Positions 1-6,850 of a stretch of DNA of 22,985 bases are shown here, in pieces; within the stretch, counting starts at the first letter, position 1, and the number at the start of each line of letters is the position of its first letter. Location: the NCBI GenBank assembly GCA_943326315.2, contig CALPSU020000009.1, forward strand, positions 1 through 22,985. The letters are read 5' to 3'. A model generated the notes under the pieces. It ran no database searches and had not been told where the DNA came from. It saw only the letters and a program-made list of their open reading frames with translations. Both the position numbers and the translations under genes were made by a program. This DNA comes from Chryseobacterium gleum (GTDB taxonomy: Bacteria > Bacteroidota > Bacteroidia > Flavobacteriales_D > Crocinitomicaceae).

Positions 1-38
1 GTAAGATATTTTGTTCATTAATTTTAGTTTATTTGTTA

Positions 39-46
39 CAAATATA
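39..46 (-). promoter_or_regulatory. Probable -7 promoter box for a gene left of the window
   Basis: Read on the minus strand this is TATATTTG, a perfect match to the Bacteroidota -7 consensus TAnnTTTG. It points out of the left edge, so a divergently transcribed gene probably starts just beyond base 1. No well-spaced -33 TTTG was identified, so the assignment rests on one box in very AT-rich DNA. Confidence 0.4.
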
Positions 47-109
47 ATTGCTTTTATTTTAACAATTTGTTATTAATTTAAAAGTGCTAGAAAAATTACA
101 ATTTATTCA

Positions 110-117
110 TAAATTTG
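110..117 (+). promoter_or_regulatory. Probable -7 promoter box of the PorG-like gene
   Basis: TAAATTTG matches the -7 consensus TAnnTTTG. A start about 6-7 bases downstream gives a leader of roughly 30 bases before the ATG at 154. This box overlaps the upstream in-frame TTG at 115, which argues against that TTG being the start codon. No convincing -33 element was seen. Confidence 0.45.
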
Positions 118-153
118 GCGTTAAGGAAGGATAATATTCGTTTTTTGTATAAA

Positions 154-978
154 ATGCTAAAGTACTTTTCATGTCTAATTATATTATTTTATTTGAATTC
201 AAGTGTTCAAGGACAACGAGCTACACGTTTATCTAGAACTGAATTTGGATTTATGGTAGGTGGAATGTATTATTTGGGTGATTTAAATCCTCTTAAACAA
301 TTCAATAATACTCAACTTTCAGCAGGATTAATTTATCGTTATAATATTCATTCAAGATTATGTATTCGCCTAAATGCACTTTATGGAAATGTTTCAGGGA
401 ATGATTTTCAATCTTCTTCTGTTTTATTAAAAAATCGAAATTTAAATTTTACATCTTCCATTTTTGAACTAGCTGGTGGAATTGAATTTAATTATCTACC
501 TTTTGCAATTGGTCATGATAAATATAAAGGGACTGCATATATACTAGCTGAAATAGGAGTTTTCCATATGAATCCAATGACTCAATACAATGGAGATGTG
601 TATGAACTTCAAAAAATGAGTACAGAAGGACAAGGAACTAGTTTGTCTTCTCAACCAAATTATAATTTGTATCAGTTATGTTTACCAATCGGAGCAGGAG
701 TGAAAATGACCTTAGGGAAAAGAGCTTCTTTGAATGTTGAATTTGGTTTAAGAAAAACTTTTACAGATTATTTAGATGATGTTCATGCAGATACCTATGT
801 TGATCCATTAAAATTACAAAATGAATCTGGACCAATTTCAACAGCACTTTCTAATAGAAGTTTAGATGGATCTAAATATGGAAAGAGAGGTACTTCTTCA
901 ACAAATGATTGGTATGTGTTTACAGGAGTGATGCTAACTTTTAAATTAGGAAAAGCATCTTCCTGTTTTTATCATTAA
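154..978 (+). CDS. PorG-like outer-membrane beta-barrel protein (DUF6089 family)
   Basis: Predicted outer-membrane protein of 274 residues. Residues 1-20 form a signal peptide (MLKYFSCLIILFYLNSSVQG), followed by a short polar stretch and the motif EFGFMVGGMYYLGDLNP, which I recognise as typical of the Bacteroidota DUF6089/PorG-like family. The rest alternates aromatic and polar residues as in an 8-12-strand barrel and ends in a beta strand (WYVFTGVMLTFKLG). In Porphyromonas gingivalis PorG is an outer-membrane partner of the PorK/PorN ring of type IX secretion; assigning that job here is inference from family. I chose ATG 154 over an in-frame TTG at 115 because it places the signal peptide at the N terminus and because the TTG overlaps a promoter-like box. 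The gene converges on gldA with only five bases between stops and no visible terminator. Plain barrels of other OmpW/OmpA-like families remain possible. Confidence 0.7.
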   Translation: MLKYFSCLIILFYLNSSVQGQRATRLSRTEFGFMVGGMYYLGDLNPLKQFNNTQLSAGLIYRYNIHSRLCIRLNALYGNVSGNDFQSSSVLLKNRNLNFTSSIFELAGGIEFNYLPFAIGHDKYKGTAYILAEIGVFHMNPMTQYNGDVYELQKMSTEGQGTSLSSQPNYNLYQLCLPIGAGVKMTLGKRASLNVEFGLRKTFTDYLDDVHADTYVDPLKLQNESGPISTALSNRSLDGSKYGKRGTSSTNDWYVFTGVMLTFKLGKASSCFYH

Positions 979-983
979 AATTA

Positions 984-1883
984 TTATTTAGTCAATTCTT
1001 TAAATACCTCTTCCAACGTTTTTTCTTCTGTTCTTAAAGTAAGTACCAACAGATTATTTAATTGTGCAAACTGAGCAATTACTTTTCTCAAATCTTCTTC
1101 TCCATTACCTTCTAATAACCAGCCAGTTTCAAAATTCTCAACTTTTGAAACTTGTTTAATTTTAGCTAATTGACTTTTAGCAACAGTACCTTCAAATTCA
1201 ACGTAAATTGTTTGGTGTCCTTTATCCAATTGAAGAATAGACGCTTTATCATCCGCAACTATTTGACCTTTATTAATAATTACAACACGATCACAGATAG
1301 CTTCAACTTCTTGCATAATATGAGTAGAAAGCATTACTGTTTTTTGTTTTCCAATCTGTTTGATCAACTCACGAATTTCGACCAATTGATTCGGATCTAA
1401 TCCAGAAGTTGGCTCATCTAAAATTAATACTTGTGGATCGTGAATAATTGCTTGAGCCAATCCAACTCGTTGACGGTACCCTTTTGAAAGTGCTCCAATT
1501 TTTTTGTTTTGTTCTACGTCTAATCCAATTGATTTCACCATGTCAGAAACGCGATCTCGAACATCTGACATTTTGTAAATTTTCGCTACAAATTCAAGAT
1601 ATTCTTTAACATACATATCTAAATATAAAGGATTATGTTCTGGGAGATAACCAATCAATTGACGCGTGTTTAATGAATCAACATCAACGGGTAATCCACA
1701 GACTTTTACTTCTCCTTCAGAGGAAGGTATAAATCCTGTAATAATCTTCATTGTTGTAGATTTACCAGCTCCATTAGGACCTAAAAAACCAACAATTTCT
1801 CCTTTTCCAACTGAAAAAGTAATATCGCGAACAGCAGCTTGTTCACCGTAATATTTTGAAAGATTTGTTACTTCAATAGACAT
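984..1883 (-). CDS. gldA: Gliding-motility ABC transporter ATP-binding subunit GldA
   Basis: ATPase subunit of an ABC transporter, 299 residues. Visible motifs are Walker A GPNGAGKST (35-43), the signature LSKGYRQR (132-139), Walker B VLILDEPTSGLD (152-163) and the H-loop His188. The Q-loop region reads GYLPEHNPLY, with Glu82 where many transporters have Gln, as is common in this DrrA/GldA subgroup. The C-terminal hundred residues form the extra domain found in GldA. In Flavobacterium johnsoniae GldA works with the membrane proteins GldF and GldG and is needed for gliding; neither partner is in this window, so the transporter is split across loci or its partners lie elsewhere. The start ATG is followed directly by a standard nucleotide-binding-domain N terminus. 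A TATCTTCG box on the minus strand at 1903-1910, one mismatch from the -7 consensus, could be its promoter. Other efflux ATPases of the same subfamily are the main alternative. Confidence 0.82.
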   Translation of the reverse strand: MSIEVTNLSKYYGEQAAVRDITFSVGKGEIVGFLGPNGAGKSTTMKIITGFIPSSEGEVKVCGLPVDVDSLNTRQLIGYLPEHNPLYLDMYVKEYLEFVAKIYKMSDVRDRVSDMVKSIGLDVEQNKKIGALSKGYRQRVGLAQAIIHDPQVLILDEPTSGLDPNQLVEIRELIKQIGKQKTVMLSTHIMQEVEAICDRVVIINKGQIVADDKASILQLDKGHQTIYVEFEGTVAKSQLAKIKQVSKVENFETGWLLEGNGEEDLRKVIAQFAQLNNLLVLTLRTEEKTLEEVFKELTK

Positions 1884-1917
1884 ATCTCAAGAATTTGAAA
1901 TGCGAAGATAGGAAAAA

Positions 1918-1989
1918 AGATTGCAAATTAAAGATTACAAATTATAGATTGAAATTACATTTAATTTGTAATTTGTAATTTGCCAATCT
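1918..1989. repeat. Large imperfect palindrome in the divergent gldA/rsgA control region
   Basis: Left arm 1918-1944 (begins AGATTGCAAATTA) pairs with right arm 1962-1989 (ends AATTTGCCAATCT), with about 17 bases between them, one single-base bulge and two internal mismatches. The left half also contains three imperfect tandem copies of an AGATTnCAAATTA-like unit. It sits between two genes transcribed away from each other, so it is not an ordinary terminator, and its right arm overlaps the -33 element of rsgA. Confidence 0.7.
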
Positions 1990-2011
1990 GTAATTATAAT
2001 AATTATCTTTA
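1979..2011 (+). promoter_or_regulatory. Promoter of rsgA
   Basis: A TTTG at 1979-1982 is followed after 21 bases by TATCTTTA (2004-2011), one mismatch from TAnnTTTG. Spacing fits the Bacteroidota housekeeping promoter. The box ends only five bases before the ATG, so transcription should begin at or next to the start codon. Confidence 0.6.
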
Positions 2012-2016
2012 CCCTC

Positions 2017-2970
2017 ATGTCATTAAAAGGAAAAGTTTTAAAGTCAACAGGGAAGTGGTACATCGTTGAAATGGAAGATGGTTCAATTGTTAATTGCCGT
2101 ATTCGGGGTAAAATGCGAATGAGTAATTTACGAACTACAAATCCTATTGCTGTTGGCGATCAAGTTATTGTTTCTGATTCTTCGGATGAAGATGGAAATA
2201 GAGTTATTGAAGATTATGAGGAAAGAATAAATTATATTGTTCGAAAATCGACTAATTTAAGTAAGCAGATGCAAATATTAGCAGCCAATGTTGATCAAGC
2301 ATATTTATTAGTTACAACAATGGCCCCTGTTACTCATTTGGCTTTTATTGATCGTTTTTTAGTTTCTGCAGAATCATTTCGTATTCCAACAACAATTTTA
2401 TTTAATAAAATCGATACATACAATGCAGATGAACTTGAATATATCGATGCACTTTGTTATTTATATGAAAAAGTTGGTTACAGATGTTATAAAATTTCAG
2501 CAGATAAAAAGGAAAATATAGATTTTTTAAAAGAAGAAATTAATGGGAATCAAGTGATGATTTCAGGACATAGTGGTGTAGGAAAAAGTACATTAGTAAA
2601 TGCTTTAGATCCAACATTGAATTTAAGAATTGGAGAAATTTCTCAAGCAAATCAACAAGGAAAACATACAACAACTTTTGCTGAAATGTTTAAATTATCT
2701 TCAGGAGGATATATTGTAGATACTCCAGGGATTAGAGCTTTTGGTGTTGTGAATTTAGATAAAGAAGTTATTTCTCATTATTTTCCAGAAATGAGAGAAT
2801 TGTTGAATGAATGTAAATACAATAATTGTCAGCATTTAAATGAACCAAAATGTGCTGTTAAAAATGCTGTAGATTCTGGTGATATTTCCGAAAGTAGATA
2901 TACGTCTTACTATCAACTTATGACTGAAGATGAAAATGAGATTCACAGAAAAAAAATTGAACATTCGTGA
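2017..2970 (+). CDS. rsgA: Ribosome small-subunit-dependent GTPase RsgA
   Basis: Circularly permuted GTPase that checks late 30S ribosomal subunit assembly, 317 residues. An N-terminal OB fold (about 1-70) is followed by the GTPase motifs in permuted order: G4 NKID (130-133), G1/Walker A GHSGVGKS (184-191), the G2 threonine stretch TTT (218-220) and G3 DTPG (235-238). The C-terminal zinc-binding domain shows Cys266, Cys271, His273 and Cys279. All hallmark residues are intact and the length is normal. It is the first gene of a plus-strand run; its stop overlaps the GTG start of dtd by four bases (GTGA), so the two are almost certainly co-transcribed and translationally coupled. The promoter lies so close to the ATG that the mRNA is probably leaderless. 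Confidence 0.96.
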   Translation: MSLKGKVLKSTGKWYIVEMEDGSIVNCRIRGKMRMSNLRTTNPIAVGDQVIVSDSSDEDGNRVIEDYEERINYIVRKSTNLSKQMQILAANVDQAYLLVTTMAPVTHLAFIDRFLVSAESFRIPTTILFNKIDTYNADELEYIDALCYLYEKVGYRCYKISADKKENIDFLKEEINGNQVMISGHSGVGKSTLVNALDPTLNLRIGEISQANQQGKHTTTFAEMFKLSSGGYIVDTPGIRAFGVVNLDKEVISHYFPEMRELLNECKYNNCQHLNEPKCAVKNAVDSGDISESRYTSYYQLMTEDENEIHRKKIEHS

Positions 2971-3419
2971 GAGTAGTTCTTCAAAGAGTAAGTGAGGCCT
3001 CCGTAAAAATTAAGAATGAAATTCACGGAGAAATTGAATCTGGAATTCTAGTTTTTATAGGAATTGAACAGGAGGATGAAGAATCAGATGCAGATTGGAT
3101 TATTCAAAAAATATCAGGACTAAGAATTTTTTCTGATTTGGAAGGGAAAATGAATCTTTCAATTAAAGATGTTAAAGGTTCATTTTTAATTATCTCTCAA
3201 TTTACTCTATACGCATCTACAAAAAAAGGAAATCGACCTAGTTATATTCAAGCTGCTCGACCAGAGAAAGCTATTCCTTTATATGACTATTTTATATATA
3301 AATTAAACTTAGAGACAAAATTAATAATTGAAACAGGCATTTTTGGAGAAGATATGAAAGTTTCTTTGGTAAACGATGGACCTGTGACCATTATTATTGA
3401 CTCGAAAAATAGAGAATAA
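2967..3419 (+). CDS. dtd: D-aminoacyl-tRNA deacylase
   Basis: Hydrolyses D-amino acids (and glycine mischarged on tRNA-Ala) from tRNA, protecting translation from non-L residues. The 150-residue length is normal for the family. It begins MRVVLQRVSEASV, carries the active-site SQFT motif at 77-80 and the cross-subunit Gly-cisPro motif at 138-139 in NDGPVT. The start is GTG at 2967, which overlaps the rsgA stop codon by four bases; the next residues match the family N terminus exactly, so this non-ATG start is secure. It lies between two other house-cleaning genes, rsgA and a MazG-like pyrophosphohydrolase, in one operon-like run. Confidence 0.96.
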   Translation: MRVVLQRVSEASVKIKNEIHGEIESGILVFIGIEQEDEESDADWIIQKISGLRIFSDLEGKMNLSIKDVKGSFLIISQFTLYASTKKGNRPSYIQAARPEKAIPLYDYFIYKLNLETKLIIETGIFGEDMKVSLVNDGPVTIIIDSKNRE

Positions 3420-3426
3420 TTCATTT

Positions 3427-3756
3427 ATGGAAATTAAAGAAGCTCAACAAATAGTAGATAAATGGATCAAAGAATATGGTGTTCGTTATTTTGATGAAAT
3501 GACCAATTTAGCAATACTTACTGAAGAAGTTGGTGAAGTTGCAAGAATCATGTCGCGCAGATTTGGAGAACAAAGCGAAAAAGAAAGCGACAAAAATAAA
3601 GATCTTGGTGATGAATTAGCCGACGTAATGTTTGTATTGATTTGTATAGCTAATCAAACTGGAGTGGATTTAGAAAATGCTATGTTAAAAAATTTAGAGA
3701 AAAAGACAAGTAGAGATAAAGATAGACATCATTCAAACGATAAATTGAAAGAGTAA
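3427..3756 (+). CDS. MazG-like nucleotide pyrophosphohydrolase
   Basis: Small all-alpha NTP pyrophosphohydrolase of 109 residues, expected to hydrolyse a (d)NTP to its monophosphate and pyrophosphate. The metal-binding signature is visible: EEVGE at 33-37 in helix two and ELAD at 63-66 in helix three. A charged, Lys- and Asp-rich C-terminal tail follows. I chose ATG 3427, seven bases after the dtd stop, over an in-frame TTG at 3397 that would overlap dtd. The position after rsgA and dtd suggests co-transcription. The single short domain distinguishes it from full-length two-domain MazG; the substrate cannot be told from sequence. Confidence 0.88.
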   Translation: MEIKEAQQIVDKWIKEYGVRYFDEMTNLAILTEEVGEVARIMSRRFGEQSEKESDKNKDLGDELADVMFVLICIANQTGVDLENAMLKNLEKKTSRDKDRHHSNDKLKE

Positions 3757-3778
3757 AGCTTACTCACTTTTAAATACT

Positions 3779-3786
3779 TATCTTTA
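3779..3786 (+). promoter_or_regulatory. Possible -7 box before the half-helicase gene
   Basis: TATCTTTA, the same eight bases as the rsgA -7 box, lies 43 bases before the ATG at 3829. It could start a secondary transcript inside the plus-strand run. No TTTG was seen at the right distance upstream, so this is tentative. Confidence 0.35.
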
Positions 3787-3828
3787 CCTCGACTTTTGAT
3801 TAAAAAAGGTTCATCAAAACAGAATAAA

Positions 3829-4482
3829 ATGTCACTCAAAAAATACAACGAAGTCCTTCAAACTGCTTTAATTGACGCAGGTTTTGAAAACCAAACAGAA
3901 TTCCAAAAGATTTTTATTTCTAAATTAAAAGAAGGAAAAGATTTCATTGGTATTGGTCCAGATGGTTGTGGGAAATCAACAGCTATAGCCTCAGGAGTAC
4001 TTCAACGTTTAGGAAAACAATCCGAAGATGATGCTCCTCGTGCTATTGTTATTGTAACAGATAAGGTGAAAACTTTAGAAATGGAGGCGATATTTGCACG
4101 TTTAGGTAGACATATGGACTTGATTACAGAAATTATTCACGATAAAGGGCATAAAGTTCAGCAGCGAAATGCATTATACACTGGAGCTGATATTGTGATT
4201 GGTACTGCAAAAAGATTATATGAAATGTACATATACAATGGTTTAAATTTAGCTAAAGTTAAAATGATCATTATTGATGATGCCGAAGCAATATTGAAGG
4301 CCGGATTGCAAACTGAAATTCTTCGATTAACAGAAAGTATTAACAAATGTCAATATATTATGATCAATGAACAATATACAGACAGAATGAAAAATGCTTC
4401 GAAATTATTTATGAACTTCCCATCATTTTTTGAAGTAGAGGAAAAAGTTGAAGAAGAAAATAATTCAGACGAAGAAGAATAA
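3829..4482 (+). CDS. Stand-alone DEAD-box helicase-like RecA domain protein
   Basis: A 217-residue protein that matches only the first RecA-like domain of DEAD-box RNA helicases. In order: an F-x-(17)-type N terminus with the Q-motif region FENQTEFQ (19-26), Walker A GPDGCGKST (43-51), a motif Ia/Ib region with GTAKRL (125-130) and motif II reading DDAE (150-153) instead of DEAD. The usual motif III SAT is not visible (the place reads INE), and the protein ends in an acidic tail (EEKVEEENNSDEEE) where domain 2 should begin. The following bases contain no remnant of the second domain, so this does not look like a recent frameshift. It may bind ATP or RNA, but unwinding on its own is unlikely. 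ATG 3829 is preferred over an in-frame TTG at 3796. It sits between a pyrophosphohydrolase and an ABC exporter. Confidence 0.75.
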   Translation: MSLKKYNEVLQTALIDAGFENQTEFQKIFISKLKEGKDFIGIGPDGCGKSTAIASGVLQRLGKQSEDDAPRAIVIVTDKVKTLEMEAIFARLGRHMDLITEIIHDKGHKVQQRNALYTGADIVIGTAKRLYEMYIYNGLNLAKVKMIIIDDAEAILKAGLQTEILRLTESINKCQYIMINEQYTDRMKNASKLFMNFPSFFEVEEKVEEENNSDEEE

Positions 4483-4523
4483 TTTCCTATTAGTTTAACT
4501 GGTTCATAACTGAAAATTGATTT

Positions 4524-6293
4524 ATGCAAAATTTGAAATCAAGTATTAAAGAAGATAAAAAAGAGAAAACGGTTACAATGTCTTCTGTTTTTAAAACGAT
4601 TATGTGGCCTAGAAGAAAACTTTTGGCATTAGGCTTAATTTTGATTGTATTTAGTAGATTAACAGGTTTGTATCCTGCATTAGCTACAAAGGAGTTGTTA
4701 GATGTTATTGTTCCAAATAAAGATTTTCAAAGTTTAATTGAGTTAATTATTAAGGTTGTTGCAGCTATTGCTATTCAGTCTGTTACATCTTTCTTTTTAA
4801 CAAAGATTTTAAGTGTTGAAGCTCAAAATTTAATATCTCAATTAAGAGTTCAGGTTCAAAAGAAAATTCTTTCACTTCCCGTAAGTTATTTTGATAATAA
4901 TAAAAGTGGAGCTTTGGTGTCTAGAATTATGTCTGATGTTGAAGGTGTTCGAAATTTGATAGGTACAGGACTTGTTCAACTAATAGGAGGAACTTTAACT
5001 TCTGTTGTAGCTTTGATTTTATTGATCAAAATAAACCCAATGATGACCTTGTCAACGCTTTTACCAATAGGTGTTTTTGCATTTATTGCTTTAAAAGCAT
5101 TTGGAAAGATTCGTCCAATTTTTAAAAACAGAGGAAAGTTAAACGCAGACGTAACAGGACGTTTGACAGAATCTTTGAATGGAGTTCGAGTTATTAAAGG
5201 TTTTAATGCAGAAAATCAAGAGAATAGAATTTTTGAAAAAGGTGCTGAAGAATTATTTCAAAATGTAAAAACGAGCTTAACTGCTACTTCAATGATTACT
5301 AGTTCTGCTACTTTCTTAATAGGAATAGCTTCTGCGGAAGTAATGGGTTTGGGCGGTTATTTCATTATTAATGGCCAAATAACTTCAGGTGAATTTTTAG
5401 AGTTCATGTTTTTATTAGCTTTTATGATTGCACCAATTGTTCAGATGAGCAATATTGGAAGTCAGATTACGGAGGCTTTTGCAGGTTTAGAAAGAACCCA
5501 AGAAATTATGAACATGACTCCAGAGGATGATTCAGTTGAACGTCCAAATCAGATAACAAATTTAAAGGGAGATATTATTTTTGATAATGTTTCCTTCAGC
5601 TATCAAGAAGAAAAAGAAGTGTTACATAATATCAGTTTTTCAGCTCCTGCAGGATCTGTAACAGCGTTAGTAGGGTCATCAGGTTCTGGAAAATCTACAA
5701 TAGCGGGTTTGGTAGCTACATTTTTAAATCCAAGCTCAGGTAAAATTACTATCGATGGCCAAGATTTATCAAAAGTAAGTCTTTCGAGTTACCGAAATTT
5801 ATTAGGAGTTGTACTTCAAGACGATTTCTTATTTCAAGGAACAATTAGAGAAAATATCTTGTTTCCTAGACCTAATTCAACACAAGAGGAATTGGATTTT
5901 GCAGTAAAATCAGCCTATGTAAATGAATTTACCGATAGATTTGACGAAGGATTAGACACTGTAATAGGGGAGAGAGGAGTTAAGCTTTCAGGCGGTCAGC
6001 GTCAGCGTATTACAATCGCACGTGCAATATTAGCAAATCCAAGTATTTTTATTTTAGATGAAGCGACTTCGAATTTGGATACTGAAAGTGAATCCATGAT
6101 TCAACGAAGTTTGTCAGAATTAATAAAAGATAGAACAACTTTTGTAATAGCACATAGACTTAGTACTATAAGACAAGCTGATCAAATTCTAGTAATAGAA
6201 AATGGTAAAATTGCAGAGCAAGGAAATCACGATGAATTAATTGCTAAGGAAGGTAGATATTATGAATTGTTTACTTATCAAAGTAGGATTTAG
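4524..6293 (+). CDS. MsbA-like ABC exporter, fused membrane and ATPase domains
   Basis: Half-transporter of 589 residues that should work as a homodimer in the inner membrane. A cytoplasmic start is followed by a six-helix exporter domain (about 30-325), including the coupling-helix region around SYFDNNKSGALVSRI. The nucleotide-binding domain shows Walker A GSSGSGKST (384-392), Q-loop Gln432, the signature LSGGQ (488-492), Walker B IFILDE (508-513), the D-loop SNLD and switch His544. All catalytic residues are present. Architecture and length fit the MsbA/lipid A exporter and multidrug exporter group, and Bacteroidota often have several such genes, so lipid flipping is plausible but the substrate is not determined. 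It is the last gene before a strong terminator at 6304-6335. Confidence 0.88.
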   Translation: MQNLKSSIKEDKKEKTVTMSSVFKTIMWPRRKLLALGLILIVFSRLTGLYPALATKELLDVIVPNKDFQSLIELIIKVVAAIAIQSVTSFFLTKILSVEAQNLISQLRVQVQKKILSLPVSYFDNNKSGALVSRIMSDVEGVRNLIGTGLVQLIGGTLTSVVALILLIKINPMMTLSTLLPIGVFAFIALKAFGKIRPIFKNRGKLNADVTGRLTESLNGVRVIKGFNAENQENRIFEKGAEELFQNVKTSLTATSMITSSATFLIGIASAEVMGLGGYFIINGQITSGEFLEFMFLLAFMIAPIVQMSNIGSQITEAFAGLERTQEIMNMTPEDDSVERPNQITNLKGDIIFDNVSFSYQEEKEVLHNISFSAPAGSVTALVGSSGSGKSTIAGLVATFLNPSSGKITIDGQDLSKVSLSSYRNLLGVVLQDDFLFQGTIRENILFPRPNSTQEELDFAVKSAYVNEFTDRFDEGLDTVIGERGVKLSGGQRQRITIARAILANPSIFILDEATSNLDTESESMIQRSLSELIKDRTTFVIAHRLSTIRQADQILVIENGKIAEQGNHDELIAKEGRYYELFTYQSRI

Positions 6294-6303
6294 TTTAATC
6301 TTT

Positions 6304-6335
6304 ACCCACAGAGTATTATATTCTGTGGGTTTTTT
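6304..6335 (+). terminator. Rho-independent terminator after the ABC exporter
   Basis: Perfect 9-bp stem ACCCACAGA (6304-6312) and TCTGTGGGT (6322-6330) with a 9-base loop, followed by a run of T to 6335. It ends the plus-strand run that began with rsgA. The T tract is only on the plus side, so it probably acts in one direction, although it abuts the stop codon of the minus-strand gene. Confidence 0.9.
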
Positions 6336-6336
6336 G

Positions 6337-6735
6337 TTAAATATATTGTTCTAAAATTCTTTTAATATCAGGTTTAAAGTATAATTCAGATTTCATAATT
6401 TTTCCATCTTCTCTATAAATTGCTTTCCCGTTTTCATCTAATTTACTCATGTTTGAACGTTGAATTTCTTCAAAAACCTCAATTATTTTGTCTTGCAAGC
6501 CATGTTTCAAAATAGTTCCACATAAAATATACAATTGATCTCCTAAGGCGTCTGCAATTTCGACAAGATCCCCATTTTTTGCAGCTTCTAAATATTCTTC
6601 ATTTTCTTCAGCCATTAATCTATGTCGAAGTTCAATATCATTGATTGATAATTCAGCTGTTGGCTGGAAATTATTTGGAATTCCAAAAGCATCATGAAAT
6701 GCTTCTACAGCCCTTATTGTATCTTGAATTTTCAT
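6337..6735 (-). CDS. All-alpha NTP pyrophosphohydrolase (PRA-PH/MazG superfamily)
   Basis: 132-residue protein with the metal-binding pattern of the all-alpha NTP pyrophosphohydrolases: MAEENEEYLEA (41-51, key residues Glu43, Glu44, Glu47) and VEIADALGDQLY (58-69, key residues Asp62 and Asp66). The N terminus VEAFHDAFGIP and the C-terminal YFKPDIKRIL are typical of the phosphoribosyl-ATP pyrophosphohydrolase-like branch found widely in Bacteroidota rather than of MazG itself. No histidine-synthesis genes are nearby, so it is likely a house-cleaning enzyme and not HisE; the substrate is unknown. It is a single-gene unit divergent from the E1 fusion, with a good -7 box upstream. It is the second enzyme of this superfamily in the window. 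Confidence 0.82.
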   Translation of the reverse strand: MKIQDTIRAVEAFHDAFGIPNNFQPTAELSINDIELRHRLMAEENEEYLEAAKNGDLVEIADALGDQLYILCGTILKHGLQDKIIEVFEEIQRSNMSKLDENGKAIYREDGKIMKSELYFKPDIKRILEQYI

Positions 6736-6766
6736 ACGTTAAATAATTATTGCGTTATCTTTTACA

Positions 6767-6774
6767 CAAATATA
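6767..6774 (-). promoter_or_regulatory. -7 promoter box of the pyrophosphohydrolase gene
   Basis: On the minus strand this reads TATATTTG, a perfect TAnnTTTG box, 32 bases before the ATG at 6735. A matching box points the other way at 6818-6825, giving a compact divergent promoter pair. Confidence 0.5.
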
Positions 6775-6817
6775 ACAACCAATCGAAAGAGTTTCTAATT
6801 ATTCATACTGATTTCAG

Positions 6818-6825
6818 TATATTTG
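6818..6825 (+). promoter_or_regulatory. -7 promoter box of the E1 dehydrogenase gene
   Basis: TATATTTG matches the -7 consensus exactly and lies 25 bases before the ATG at 6851, predicting a leader of about 19 bases. The -33 element is not clear (a TTTC at 6792-6795 is the nearest candidate). Confidence 0.5.
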
Positions 6826-6850
6826 AACATTATTAATTCTGAATAAGAAT

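Noticed and set aside
979..983. Shared terminator between the PorG-like gene and gldA
   Set aside because: The two stops are five bases apart and no stem with a T tract could be found around them.
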